From Lachnospiraceae bacterium (GTDB lineage: Bacteria > Bacillota > Clostridia > Lachnospirales > Lachnospiraceae), in contig CAAGJU010000345.1 of assembly GCA_900770225.1 (NCBI GenBank), forward strand, positions 1 through 17,219: a stretch of 17,219 nucleotides of DNA. The letters are read 5' to 3'. Of the stretch, positions 6,960 to 14,536 are shown one piece after another. The notes beneath the pieces were generated by a model, which saw nothing but the letters and a program-made list of their open reading frames with translations, made no database searches and was not told the DNA's origin. How positions within the stretch are numbered: position 1 is the first letter of the stretch; each line of letters begins with the position of its first letter. The translations under genes were made by a program, and so were the position numbers.

Positions 6960-8333
6960 GGATACCAGTGCCTCGCCGACACGGACAATATTGCCGGCGC
7001 CCATTGTGATGACGAGATCGCCCTCTTTGACATGGGCGCGAAGGTAATCCTCAATTTCCGAAAAGGACGGGAAATATTCGCACTCCGTGCCGAGTTTCTG
7101 AATCTCATGCTGAAGGTCGGCAGAGGAGACGCCGTAGATATCGAGCTCACGCGCAGCATAAATATCAGCCAGAACGACATGGTCCGCGAGAGAAAGCGCT
7201 TCGGCAAACTGCGGAAGCAGTGCCTTTGTGCGGGTATACGTGTGCGGCTGAAATACGCACCAGATAGTTTTGTGCGGAACGCGCTGTGCGGTGTTCAGTG
7301 TCGCGCGGATCTCTGTCGGGTGGTGCGCATAGTCATCGATCACGACAGCACCGTTGCAGGTGCCTTTTTTCTCAAAACGGCGGTTTGTCCCGTGGAAGGA
7401 TTCAAAACCGGCTTCAATATCGCTGACATCGATGCCGAGAACACCGGCCAGTGCGATCACGGCGAGTGCATTGCTCACGTTGTGTTCGCCGGGAACCTGC
7501 AGATGGAAGGTGCCGACAGGTTTGCCGTTGTGCAGTGCACGGAAAGAAGCATGACCGAGCGTATCAAAGGTGATCATGTCGGCCGTATACTGTCCGCGGT
7601 TACTCATCGAGAAGGTCACGACGTGGCATTTCAGATCCTTGGTGATCATCTTGTATGCCGGGTCATCGGCGTTGATGATCAGGGTTCCGTCCTCCGGAAG
7701 CAGTTCGGCAAATTTCCGGAAGGAATGGCGGATATCCTCGAGATCCTTGAAGAAATCGAGATGATCTGCGTCGATGTCCAGGATGATGGAAATTTTCGGG
7801 AAAAAGCTCAGAAAGCTGTTGGTATATTCGCAGGCTTCCATCAGGAAGGTATCCGTACTGCCGATGCGGTAGTTGCCGTGGATGAGCGGAAGAATACCAC
7901 CGACAGAAATCGTCGGATCAAGGTCTGCCTGCATCATGACATGCGCTGCCATGGAGGTGGTCGTTGTCTTGCCGTGCGTGCCGGACACGCAGATCGGCGT
8001 CTGATAATTCCGCATCATCTCACCGAGGAGCTGAGCACGGGTGAGCATCGGGATATTTTTTTCCACAGCTGCGGCGTATTCCGGATTGCTGGGGTGAATG
8101 GCCGCTGTATAGATGACGGCGTCAATATCATCGGTGATATTTTCAGCTGCCTGCGGATAGTGAATGACAGCGCCTTCCTGTTCGAGGCGTCTGGTGAGTT
8201 CTGTCTGTTTGGCGTCAGATCCTGAGATCTGGAAATTTCTGGTCAGAAGAATAGCGGCGAGACCGCTCATGCTTATACCGCCGATGCCGATAAAATGCAG
8301 ATGGCACGGCTTATCGAACTGAATCTGATACAT
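6939..8333 (-). CDS. murC: UDP-N-acetylmuramate--L-alanine ligase
   Basis: MurC attaches L-alanine to UDP-MurNAc, the first cytoplasmic step of stem-peptide assembly. The 464 residues match the family. Visible motifs are the UDP-binding GIGGISMSG (16-24), the ATP loop GTHGKTTT (118-125), EACEYTNSFL (166-175), DIDADHLDFF (187-196) and the Mur-ligase DDYAHHPTE (333-341). The frame is open to 8423, but the family N-terminus and the GGAGGT site select the ATG at 8333. It is first in the operon murC, DnaD-family gene, loader ATPase, prs, with a clear promoter upstream. Its last codons overlap a tandem repeat that continues into the 157-bp spacer. Confidence 0.95.
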   Translation of the reverse strand: MYQIQFDKPCHLHFIGIGGISMSGLAAILLTRNFQISGSDAKQTELTRRLEQEGAVIHYPQAAENITDDIDAVIYTAAIHPSNPEYAAAVEKNIPMLTRAQLLGEMMRNYQTPICVSGTHGKTTTTSMAAHVMMQADLDPTISVGGILPLIHGNYRIGSTDTFLMEACEYTNSFLSFFPKISIILDIDADHLDFFKDLEDIRHSFRKFAELLPEDGTLIINADDPAYKMITKDLKCHVVTFSMSNRGQYTADMITFDTLGHASFRALHNGKPVGTFHLQVPGEHNVSNALAVIALAGVLGIDVSDIEAGFESFHGTNRRFEKKGTCNGAVVIDDYAHHPTEIRATLNTAQRVPHKTIWCVFQPHTYTRTKALLPQFAEALSLADHVVLADIYAARELDIYGVSSADLQHEIQKLGTECEYFPSFSEIEDYLRAHVKEGDLVITMGAGNIVRVGEALVSGNTQHA

Positions 8334-8348
8334 GGCTGAAAACCTCCA

Positions 8349-8365
8349 TGCCGGCCCTGCCGGCA
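8349..8365 (-). promoter_or_regulatory. Hairpin abutting the murC ribosome binding site
   Basis: GCCGGC-CCT-GCCGGC (8350-8364), with one extra flanking pair, gives a 7-bp almost pure G/C stem with a 3-base loop. In the murC mRNA it lies immediately 5' of the GGAGG sequence (8343-8347). Such placement can affect ribosome access or protect the 5' end. A regulatory role is inference. Confidence 0.5.
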
Positions 8366-8428
8366 CTATATCTATACCCCTGAAACCGCCGGGGCCATTA
8401 TCATTTTCTGCGTTTTCGCGCACCGCTA

Positions 8429-8457
8429 ATTATACATATTAAGTTTTTATATTGCAA
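8429..8457 (-). promoter_or_regulatory. Sigma-A-type promoter of the murC operon
   Basis: Read on the minus strand: -35 TTGCAA (8457-8452), a 17-bp A/T-rich spacer, and a perfect -10 TATAAT (8434-8429). Predicted start near 8422, leaving a leader of about 90 nt that includes the GCCGGC hairpin next to the murC ribosome site. Confidence 0.85.
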
Positions 8458-8629
8458 GACAGCCGGCGGTGGCAGGACTGCCGCTGGTTACAGCCTGAAC
8501 ACTGCCAGAGTCACGAAACACGGTGGTTTCCAGGCCGGGTCTCCACTACGCCGGGGCAGGCAAGAGCGGTTGAAGCCGGAAGTCTCCCTGTGTGACAGTT
8601 CAGGTGAAATTGAAATCCTACAGAAACAG
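8458..8629. other. Spacer between the divergent murC and glgC promoters
   Basis: About 170 bp with no gene I can support. It is richer in G/C than the promoters on either side and contains several GCCGG/CCGGC runs with minor pairing potential, but no convincing stem, operator or known riboswitch core. A short plus-strand frame from 8570 runs through the glgC promoter and lacks a ribosome site. Confidence 0.4.
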
Positions 8630-8658
8630 TTCACATTCTTTAAGCCTTATGATATACT
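8630..8658 (+). promoter_or_regulatory. Extended -10 promoter of the glgC-glgD-spoVG operon
   Basis: -35 TTCACA (8630-8635), a 17-bp spacer and -10 TATACT (8653-8658), with TG at the extended -10 position (8650-8651). The predicted start near 8665 leaves a leader of about 125 nt before the GTG start of glgC. The leader shows only short stems, such as CTGACA...TGTCAG just before the ribosome site. Confidence 0.75.
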
Positions 8659-8790
8659 AATAAAATACAAGCGGGATCGGACTTTCCGGGCTGTATTCGA
8701 CGATAAATTGTCGGATCAGGCTGACATCGCGACAATGACAGATGAGTATTGGGTTTCAGGGGTTTTTACATTGTCAGGGAGGTGGCTCTT

Positions 8791-10068
8791 GTGATCAGGA
8801 AAGAAATGATCGCCATGATTCTGGCTGGTGGCCAGGGTTCCCGTCTGGGTGTCCTTACGGCCAGGATGGCAAAACCAGCCGTGGAGTTCGGAGGTAAATA
8901 CAGAATCATTGATTTTCCTCTGAGCAACTGTATTAATTCCGGCATAGATACTGTCGGTGTTCTTACCCAGTATCAGCCGCTTAAACTGAACAGCCACATC
9001 GGCATCGGCATACCATGGGATCTGGACCGAAATGTGGGCGGCGTATCTGTACTTCCTCCGTATGAGAAGAGTACAGATACAGAATGGTATACGGGCACAG
9101 CAAATGCCATTTACCAGAACCTTGCCTATATGGAGAGCTATCATCCCGATTATGTGCTGATCCTCGGCGGTGACCATATCTACAAAATGGATTATGAGGT
9201 CATGCTGGATTATCACAAATCGAATCACGCTGATGTCACGGTGGCCTGCATGCCGGTTCCTCTGGAAGAAGCAAGCAGATTCGGCATCATGATCACGGAT
9301 GGACACGGCCGGATCACGGAATTTGAGGAAAAGCCGGAACATCCGCGCAGCAATCTGGCGTCCATGGGCATTTATATTTTCAGCTGGCAGACGCTGAAGG
9401 AGTCTCTGATCGCGCTGAAAGATCAGCAGGGCTGCGATTTCGGCAAGCACATTCTTCCTTATTGCAAGGATGCGGGCAGACGGCTGTTTGCCTATCAGTT
9501 CAATGGCTACTGGAAGGATGTGGGAACGCTCGGCTCCTACTGGCAGGCCAATATGGAGCTGATCGATATCGTTCCGGAATTCAATCTCTATGAGGAATTC
9601 TGGAAGATCTACACCAAGGGAGATATCATCCGGCCCCAGTACGTGTCATCAGAGGGCTCCGTGGACCGCTGCATTATCGGTGAGGGCACGGAGATTTACG
9701 GAGAAGTCCGTAACAGTGTGATCGGTCCCGGTGTGACGATCTGCAAAGGTGCTGTCGTTCAGGATTCCATCATCATGCGAAATTCCCGCGTGGGTCCGGG
9801 TGCGCATATCAGCAAGGCCATCGTGGCCGAGGAGGCGCAGATCGGAGACAACGTGGAGATCGGCATCGGAGAGGAAGCTCCCAATGTCCTGAATCCTGCC
9901 ATCTATGCCTGGGGACTTGCCACGATCGGGGAGGGTACCGTAATCCCCGAAGGGATGAAAATAGGAAAAAATACTGTCGTCTCCGGAAAGACACTGCCGG
10001 AAGACTATCCGGACGGATTTCTGCCGGGAGGCGGAGCACTTCTGAAGGAAGGCGGTGAGCTGCCATGA
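8791..10068 (+). CDS. glgC: Glucose-1-phosphate adenylyltransferase, catalytic subunit
   Basis: GlgC makes ADP-glucose from glucose-1-phosphate and ATP, the committed step of bacterial glycogen synthesis. The 425-residue protein has an N-terminal nucleotidyltransferase domain with AGGQGSRL (12-19), ARMAKPAVEFGG (24-35, conserved Lys28) and GGDHIYKMDY (126-135, catalytic Asp128), then a C-terminal left-handed beta-helix of hexapeptide-like repeats. The frame is open to 8749, but the GTG at 8791 has the only proper ribosome site (CAGGGAGGTG, 8-base spacing) and fits the family N-terminus. The stop overlaps the glgD start as ATGA, so the pair is translationally coupled. Confidence 0.95.
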   Translation: MIRKEMIAMILAGGQGSRLGVLTARMAKPAVEFGGKYRIIDFPLSNCINSGIDTVGVLTQYQPLKLNSHIGIGIPWDLDRNVGGVSVLPPYEKSTDTEWYTGTANAIYQNLAYMESYHPDYVLILGGDHIYKMDYEVMLDYHKSNHADVTVACMPVPLEEASRFGIMITDGHGRITEFEEKPEHPRSNLASMGIYIFSWQTLKESLIALKDQQGCDFGKHILPYCKDAGRRLFAYQFNGYWKDVGTLGSYWQANMELIDIVPEFNLYEEFWKIYTKGDIIRPQYVSSEGSVDRCIIGEGTEIYGEVRNSVIGPGVTICKGAVVQDSIIMRNSRVGPGAHISKAIVAEEAQIGDNVEIGIGEEAPNVLNPAIYAWGLATIGEGTVIPEGMKIGKNTVVSGKTLPEDYPDGFLPGGGALLKEGGELP

Positions 10069-11180
10069 GAGCACTGGGTATCATTCTCGCCGGCGGTAAC
10101 AGCAACCGGATGAAGGAACTTTCCGAGAAGCGGGCCATAGCGGCCATGCCGATCGCCGGAAGCTATCGCTGTATAGATTTTCCTCTGTCCAGCATGAGCA
10201 ATTCGCACATTCAGAAGGTGGCTGTGCTGACACAGTACAATTCCCGTTCACTGAACGAGCACCTGATGAGTTCCAAGTGGTGGGACTTCGGCAGAAAACA
10301 GGGTGGCCTGTATGTTTTTACACCGACAGTCACATCCACGAACACCTGGTGGTACAGAGGAACGGCTGACGCCATTTATCAGAATCTTAAATGGCTGAAG
10401 GAAAGTCACGAGCCGTATGTGATCATCGCGTCAGGCGACTGCGTATACAAGCTGGATTTTAACAAGGTTCTGGAATATCATATTGCCAAGCGTGCGGATA
10501 TCACGATCGTGTGTACAGAGTGCCATGATGACGATCCGAACCGCTTTGGCGTACTCAGGATGAATGAGGATTTCCGCATCGAGGAATTCGAGGAAAAGCC
10601 TATGGTGTCCGATTCCAACCTGATTTCGACCGGAATCTATGTGGTCCGTCGCCGGCATCTCATTGAAATGCTGGAGCGCTGCGCAGAAGAGGGACGCTAT
10701 GACCTCGTAAAAGATATCTTTATCCGCTACAAGAACCTGAAGCGGATTTATGGATATAAAATCAATACGTATTGGAGCAACATCGCAACGGTGGAATCCT
10801 ATTACAGAACAAATATGGATTTCCTCAGACCGGAGGTTCGAGATTACTTCTTCAATCAGTATCCTGAAGTGTATTCGAAAATCGATGATCTGCCGCCGGC
10901 AAAGTACAATCCTGGCAACATGGTCCGTAACAGTCTGATATCAAGTGGTTGTATTATCAATGGACAGGTTGAGAACTCAATTCTTTTCAAAGACGTATAT
11001 GTGGGCAACAATTGTGTGATTAAGAATTCTATCGTCCTGAACAATGTCTATCTCGGCGACAATACGCATATTGAAAACTGTATTGTCGAGAGTCGTGATA
11101 CAATACGTGCAAATTCGTATTATTGCGGCGAAGACAGAATCAAAATCGTTATCGAAAAAAATGAACGATACGCGTTCTAA
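10065..11180 (+). CDS. glgD: GlgD, regulatory-type partner of glucose-1-phosphate adenylyltransferase
   Basis: GlgD is the second subunit of the ADP-glucose pyrophosphorylase of many Firmicutes; in Bacillus/Geobacillus studies it supports GlgC and has little activity alone. The 371 residues align along their length with GlgC, but active-site loops have drifted. AGGNSNRM (9-16) replaces AGGQGSRL, RAIAAMPI (23-30) replaces the Lys-containing AKPAV stretch, and SGDCVYKLDF (123-132) has Cys where GlgC has His. EEFEEKP is kept. A C-terminal beta-helix is present. It overlaps glgC by 4 bases, and spoVG follows 31 bp later. Confidence 0.94.
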   Translation: MRALGIILAGGNSNRMKELSEKRAIAAMPIAGSYRCIDFPLSSMSNSHIQKVAVLTQYNSRSLNEHLMSSKWWDFGRKQGGLYVFTPTVTSTNTWWYRGTADAIYQNLKWLKESHEPYVIIASGDCVYKLDFNKVLEYHIAKRADITIVCTECHDDDPNRFGVLRMNEDFRIEEFEEKPMVSDSNLISTGIYVVRRRHLIEMLERCAEEGRYDLVKDIFIRYKNLKRIYGYKINTYWSNIATVESYYRTNMDFLRPEVRDYFFNQYPEVYSKIDDLPPAKYNPGNMVRNSLISSGCIINGQVENSILFKDVYVGNNCVIKNSIVLNNVYLGDNTHIENCIVESRDTIRANSYYCGEDRIKIVIEKNERYAF

Positions 11181-11211
11181 CCCGTTTAAGAGAAGCGGGG
11201 AGGGGGATTGA

Positions 11212-11505
11212 ATGAAAATCACAGACATCAGGATCCGAAGGTCGAGCAAAGAGGGCAAGATGAAGGCGGTTGTCTCCATCACATTTGATGATGAATTTGT
11301 CGTACATGACATCAAGATCATCGAAGGAGAAAAGGGGCTTTTCATCGCGATGCCCAGCCGGAAAACCACAGATGGTGAATACAGAGACATTGCTCATCCG
11401 ATCAACTCGGAGACCCGCGAGGTTATTCAGAAGCTGATCCTTGACAAGTATCATGAAATACTTCTGGAGAATCCGGGCACTGAGACGGAGACACCGCAGG
11501 GCTGA
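11212..11505 (+). CDS. spoVG: SpoVG family regulator
   Basis: SpoVG is a small nucleic-acid-binding regulator. In Bacillus it affects septation and spore cortex formation, and in other Firmicutes it affects virulence or metabolic genes. The 97-residue length is typical, and the signature FIAMPSRKTTDGEYRDIAHP is present from residue 44 to 63, followed by INSETRE. The N-terminus MKITDIRIRR is characteristic, and the ATG follows a GGGGAGGGGG ribosome site. It lies 31 bp after glgD with no terminator between, so it is co-transcribed with glycogen synthesis genes, and it ends the operon before a long terminator. Confidence 0.95.
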   Translation: MKITDIRIRRSSKEGKMKAVVSITFDDEFVVHDIKIIEGEKGLFIAMPSRKTTDGEYRDIAHPINSETREVIQKLILDKYHEILLENPGTETETPQG

Positions 11506-11828
11506 TCGAGGACCTGAGGAAAGAGCTGTTTATACGATATGATGGACGCAGCAGGCCGGAATGACGGCAGGAGCGGACCATGCAGACAGCGCGTATACAC
11601 AGCAGCGAAGGTACAGCAGACAGGGGCGCACAGGATAACTGTGTGCCCCTGTTTGCTGTATTTACCCGATGAAAGAACGGGAAGCTGTTACAGGCGAAAG
11701 AGTATGATACACTGTATAAAGAACTCACAGCAGCCGTGTGAGAAGCAAACGGGGAACTGAGAAGCAAAGACCTGATCGGATACAGTGCAGGCTGCACACA
11801 GCACAGCAGACAGGGAGACAGATGCGTA
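11506..11828. other. Spacer between spoVG and rsmF
   Basis: A 323-bp gene-free stretch. It contains the spoVG terminator (11613-11664). Downstream, TATGAT, TACACT and TATAAA occur between 11703 and 11720, but none has a -35 at good spacing, so an rsmF promoter cannot be assigned firmly. Repeated CAGCAG/ACAGCAGACAGG words occur near both the terminator and the rsmF ribosome site. Confidence 0.4.
11613..11664 (+). terminator. Intrinsic terminator of the glgC-glgD-spoVG operon
   Basis: ACAGCAGACAGGGGCGCACA (11613-11632) pairs with TGTGTGCCCCTGTTTGCTGT (11640-11659). This gives about 19 pairs including one G-T wobble and one small mismatch, followed by a short ATTT tail. It is a very stable hairpin just over 100 bases after the spoVG stop. 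Confidence 0.85.
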
Positions 11829-13301
11829 ATGACAGCAGAACAGAAGCTTCCGGCAGCATTTACGGAACGAATGAAGAGAGACCTGGGAGATGAATACGAT
11901 GCATTTATTTCCTGCTATGACAGCCCGCGGCGGAGAGGCCTACGTGTCAATACCATGAAAATGACACCGGAAGAATTTGCGGAAAGGGCACCTTTTCCCG
12001 TGAAAAAAATACCATGGGTCGACAATGGATTTTTCTATCCGGATGACGTCATGCCGGCACAGCATCCATGGTATGCGGCAGGTGTCTATTACCTGCAGGA
12101 ACCGAGTGCCATGACGCCGGCTTCCCGGCTGCCGGTCAGCGAGGGTGACCGCGTGCTTGATCTGTGCGCGGCGCCGGGAGGAAAATCGACGGAGCTTGCC
12201 GCGCGTCTGCACGGGACCGGGATGCTCGTATCCAACGATATCAGCGTATCCCGGGCAAGAGCACTGCTCCGCAACCTGGAGCTCTTCGGCGCAGAACGGA
12301 TGCTCGTGACGGCCGAGACACCGGAAAATCTCGCCGGCGTATTTCCGGGCTATTTCGACAGGATTCTTGTCGATGCGCCGTGCTCGGGAGAGGGCATGTT
12401 CCGCAAGTCGCCGGCCGTGCTGGAGGCCTGGAGCCCCGAACGCACGACAGAATGCAGCCGGACACAGAGGCAGATCCTGCAGAGCGCGTGGGAGATGCTG
12501 CGCCCGGGCGGCTGGATGATGTATTCTACCTGTACATTTTCACCGGAAGAGGATGAACAGGTCATCGCCTGGTTCCTGCGTGAGTATCCCGATATGGAGC
12601 TGCAGCCAATCGAGCCGTATGATCCGGGATTCAGGCCCGGGCGTCCGGCGTGGGCTGACGGAAATGCCGAACTTGAAAAATGCGTGCGCATATGGCCACA
12701 TATTATGGAGGGCGAGGGTCATTTTCTTGCCCTGATGCGGAAACAGACCGAAGAACAGTATGCAACCGGTTATGGCAAATCGGAAGATAGAAGGACGGAA
12801 GACAGAAAAGCAGGAGGTAAGAAGGGGAGAGACAGATCCGCAGGCGGCGCATATGCCGGCCGGAAACGGGGACAGGCAGCTGCCGGATCGGATGACAGGC
12901 AGCTTCTGGAGGATTTTCTCAGCGGAACTGAGATTCCGGTCGAAGAAGTGGTGCGTTACGGCGACCGCGCCTACCTGACGCAGGATCTGCCGGACGGTGT
13001 GAAGCGGCTGAATTTTCTGCGGAACGGACTGTTCGTCGGAGAATGGAAAAAAGGAAGATTTGAGCCTTCCCAGCCGCTGGCGCTTGCACTGCGTCAGTAT
13101 CCGTCGGTACTTGATCTGTTTTCTTCTGATGAACGTGTGGCGCGTTATCTCCGGGGTGAGACACTGATGCTGGATCCGGAGAAGGATGGAGACTGCAGCG
13201 GCTGGACGCTGGTGCGCGTAGACGGATTCGGCCTCGGCTGGGCAAAAATAACCGGCAATGTCGTCAAGAACCGGCTGTCCCGGTCATGGATGCAGAACTG
13301 A
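11829..13301 (+). CDS. rsmF: 16S rRNA m5C methyltransferase, RsmF/RsmB-NOP family
   Basis: Predicted S-adenosylmethionine-dependent 5-methylcytosine methyltransferase acting on 16S rRNA. The 490-residue protein has the SAM motif DLCAAPGGKS (111-120), the DAPCSGEG motif (182-189, Cys185) and STCTFSPEEDE (233-243), whose Cys235 sits where the family nucleophile lies. The C-terminal part (about 360-490) looks like the PUA-like RNA-binding extension of RsmF/YebU proteins. Between them, residues 308-358 form a hydrophilic Gly/Lys/Arg/Asp-rich linker. The ATG at 11829 has only a distant GGGAG site. The exact target base cannot be read from sequence; C1407 is the E. coli RsmF site. It runs toward sdaAA. 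Confidence 0.88.
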   Translation: MTAEQKLPAAFTERMKRDLGDEYDAFISCYDSPRRRGLRVNTMKMTPEEFAERAPFPVKKIPWVDNGFFYPDDVMPAQHPWYAAGVYYLQEPSAMTPASRLPVSEGDRVLDLCAAPGGKSTELAARLHGTGMLVSNDISVSRARALLRNLELFGAERMLVTAETPENLAGVFPGYFDRILVDAPCSGEGMFRKSPAVLEAWSPERTTECSRTQRQILQSAWEMLRPGGWMMYSTCTFSPEEDEQVIAWFLREYPDMELQPIEPYDPGFRPGRPAWADGNAELEKCVRIWPHIMEGEGHFLALMRKQTEEQYATGYGKSEDRRTEDRKAGGKKGRDRSAGGAYAGRKRGQAAAGSDDRQLLEDFLSGTEIPVEEVVRYGDRAYLTQDLPDGVKRLNFLRNGLFVGEWKKGRFEPSQPLALALRQYPSVLDLFSSDERVARYLRGETLMLDPEKDGDCSGWTLVRVDGFGLGWAKITGNVVKNRLSRSWMQN

Positions 13302-13305
13302 TGCA

Positions 13306-13502
13306 GGCAATGCCGGCCGGCTCATTGTGAAATTTACAGGCTACTGGCATTGCCGGCCGATTCCCTGCGGAATTTTAAGATTGTCGGTAATGCCGGCCGG
13401 ATTGTTGTGGAATTTTCAGATTGATAGTAATTCCAGCCGGCGTTTACGGATTTTCTGAGACGTCGGTATGACTGGCCAGCTCTTCACGAATTTTCAGGCC
13501 GG
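13306..13502. repeat. Tandem repeat of exact 40-bp period at the sdaAA 3' end
   Basis: Units begin at 13306, 13346, 13386 and 13426, exactly 40 bp apart, with core GGYAWTGCCGGCCGG...GGAATTTTMAGATT. The fourth unit (13426-13464) is more degenerate and contains the sdaAA stop codon (13444-13446). A fifth, weakly similar unit from 13465 lies in sdaAA coding sequence and carries GGCCAG and ACGAATTTTCAGG. Adjacent GGCAATGCC and GGCATTGCC can also pair. There are no distinct spacers, so this is not a CRISPR array. Confidence 0.8.
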
Positions 13503-14334
13503 TGGGTGTCGCCGCCAGGCCGCCGGTGCCGGTCTCACGCAGCGATGTATCCATATGGCGTCCGATCGAACGCATGGCGTCAATGACTTCGTCCGGCGGA
13601 ATGCGGGAACATATGCCTGCCAGAGCCATATCCGCAGAGGTGACAGCGTTGACGGCGCCGACGACGTTTCTTTTTACACAGGGGACCTCTACGAGACCGG
13701 CCACAGGATCACAGGCAAGCCCGAGCAGATTCTTCAGCGCCAGTGCGGAAGCGTGGCAGATTTCTTCCGGGGTACCTCCGAGAAGCGAGACAAGGGCACC
13801 TGCCGCCATGGCTGAAGCCGAACCGATCTCCGCCTGACAGCCTCCCTCCGCGCCTGCGAGAAAAGCGCGGTTGGCAATCACACCGCCGATGCCGCCTGCC
13901 ACGTAGAGAGATTCAGCCATCTGTTTGTCGGTAAAACTGTATTTTTCCTGCACGGAAAGGAGCACCGCGGGCAGAACACCGCAGGACCCTGCTGTCGGCG
14001 CAGCGACGATTCGTTTCATGCAGGCGTTGGATTCAGCGATGCGGAGCGCGCGCTCCATCACGGAGGCGATGAGATCTCCGCAGATCATCCGCCCTTCTTC
14101 GCGGCGCGTGTGAAGCTTGGCAGCATCTGTGCCGACAAGACCGCTCTGTGAGCGTAGATCCGGGTCATAGCCGGTATCGGAATCCTTCATGGCCTGATAG
14201 GCGGTTTCCATCGAAAGCAGAGATGTCTCTTCAGTGATATCCTGTTCACGCATATCATCCAGCTGAACGAGCTTCCAGAAGGAATTGCCGGATGTCTGCG
14301 CTTCGTTGCAGATTGTTTCCAGTGACTGGTACAT
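13444..14334 (-). CDS. sdaAA: L-serine dehydratase, iron-sulfur-dependent, alpha subunit
   Basis: With SdaAB it deaminates L-serine to pyruvate and ammonia using a [4Fe-4S] cluster whose open iron binds substrate. The 296-residue protein shows AAPTAGSCGVLPAVL (111-125) and the three likely cluster cysteines Cys166 (EGGCQAEIG), Cys208 (LACDPVAGL) and Cys219 (VEVPCVKRN). Their 42- and 11-residue spacings match those I recall for the Legionella enzyme (Cys343, 385, 396). Unlike that enzyme there is no C-terminal cysteine; the chain ends SENP. I chose Met at 14334 because homologues begin near MYxSLE; 14346 is a possible upstream start. It lies 184 bp after sdaAB in the same direction. Its 3' end overlaps a tandem repeat. 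Confidence 0.94.
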   Translation of the reverse strand: MYQSLETICNEAQTSGNSFWKLVQLDDMREQDITEETSLLSMETAYQAMKDSDTGYDPDLRSQSGLVGTDAAKLHTRREEGRMICGDLIASVMERALRIAESNACMKRIVAAPTAGSCGVLPAVLLSVQEKYSFTDKQMAESLYVAGGIGGVIANRAFLAGAEGGCQAEIGSASAMAAGALVSLLGGTPEEICHASALALKNLLGLACDPVAGLVEVPCVKRNVVGAVNAVTSADMALAGICSRIPPDEVIDAMRSIGRHMDTSLRETGTGGLAATPTGLKIREELASHTDVSENP

Positions 14335-14420
14335 GATTATCCCCATTCCGCCGCCTGTCTTATTGTGGAAGAAGCGGCACAAATTTGCGCATGCAGAGAA
14401 ATGTATTGGTACGAGGTGAA

Positions 14421-14536
14421 CGTCTGCCTGTAAATCTGCAGAGTTTGTTCATGGCACCGGCAGATATCGCACGTCTGTCTGTAAACTCGCAGAATCTGTT
14501 AACTTCGACGACAGGCATCTACACGGATGGCACCGG
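14421..14536. repeat. Imperfect 51-bp direct repeat between sdaAB and sdaAA
   Basis: A 29-base block, CGTCTGCCTGTAAATCTGCA onward (14421-14449), recurs 51 bp later (14472-14500) with 6 mismatches. The 10-base word ATGGCACCGG follows the first copy (14451-14460) and occurs again at 14527-14536 inside the last codons of sdaAB. The spacer thus appears to be built partly from copies of sequence at the sdaAB 3' end. Confidence 0.55.

Noticed and set aside
6906..8225. A 439-codon open frame on the plus strand
   Set aside because: Antisense to murC, whose Mur-ligase motifs are complete; no family likeness in the shadow protein.
8334..8423. An upstream start giving a 494-residue MurC
   Set aside because: The added 30 residues are atypical, would begin next to the -10 region, and the ATG at 8333 has a proper GGAGGT site.
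8570..8794. A 74-codon frame before glgC
   Set aside because: It runs through the glgC promoter and into its ribosome site, has no ribosome site of its own and no recognisable product.
13306..13445. A CRISPR-like array
   Set aside because: Units are adjacent and degenerate along their whole length with no unique spacers, and no cas genes are nearby.
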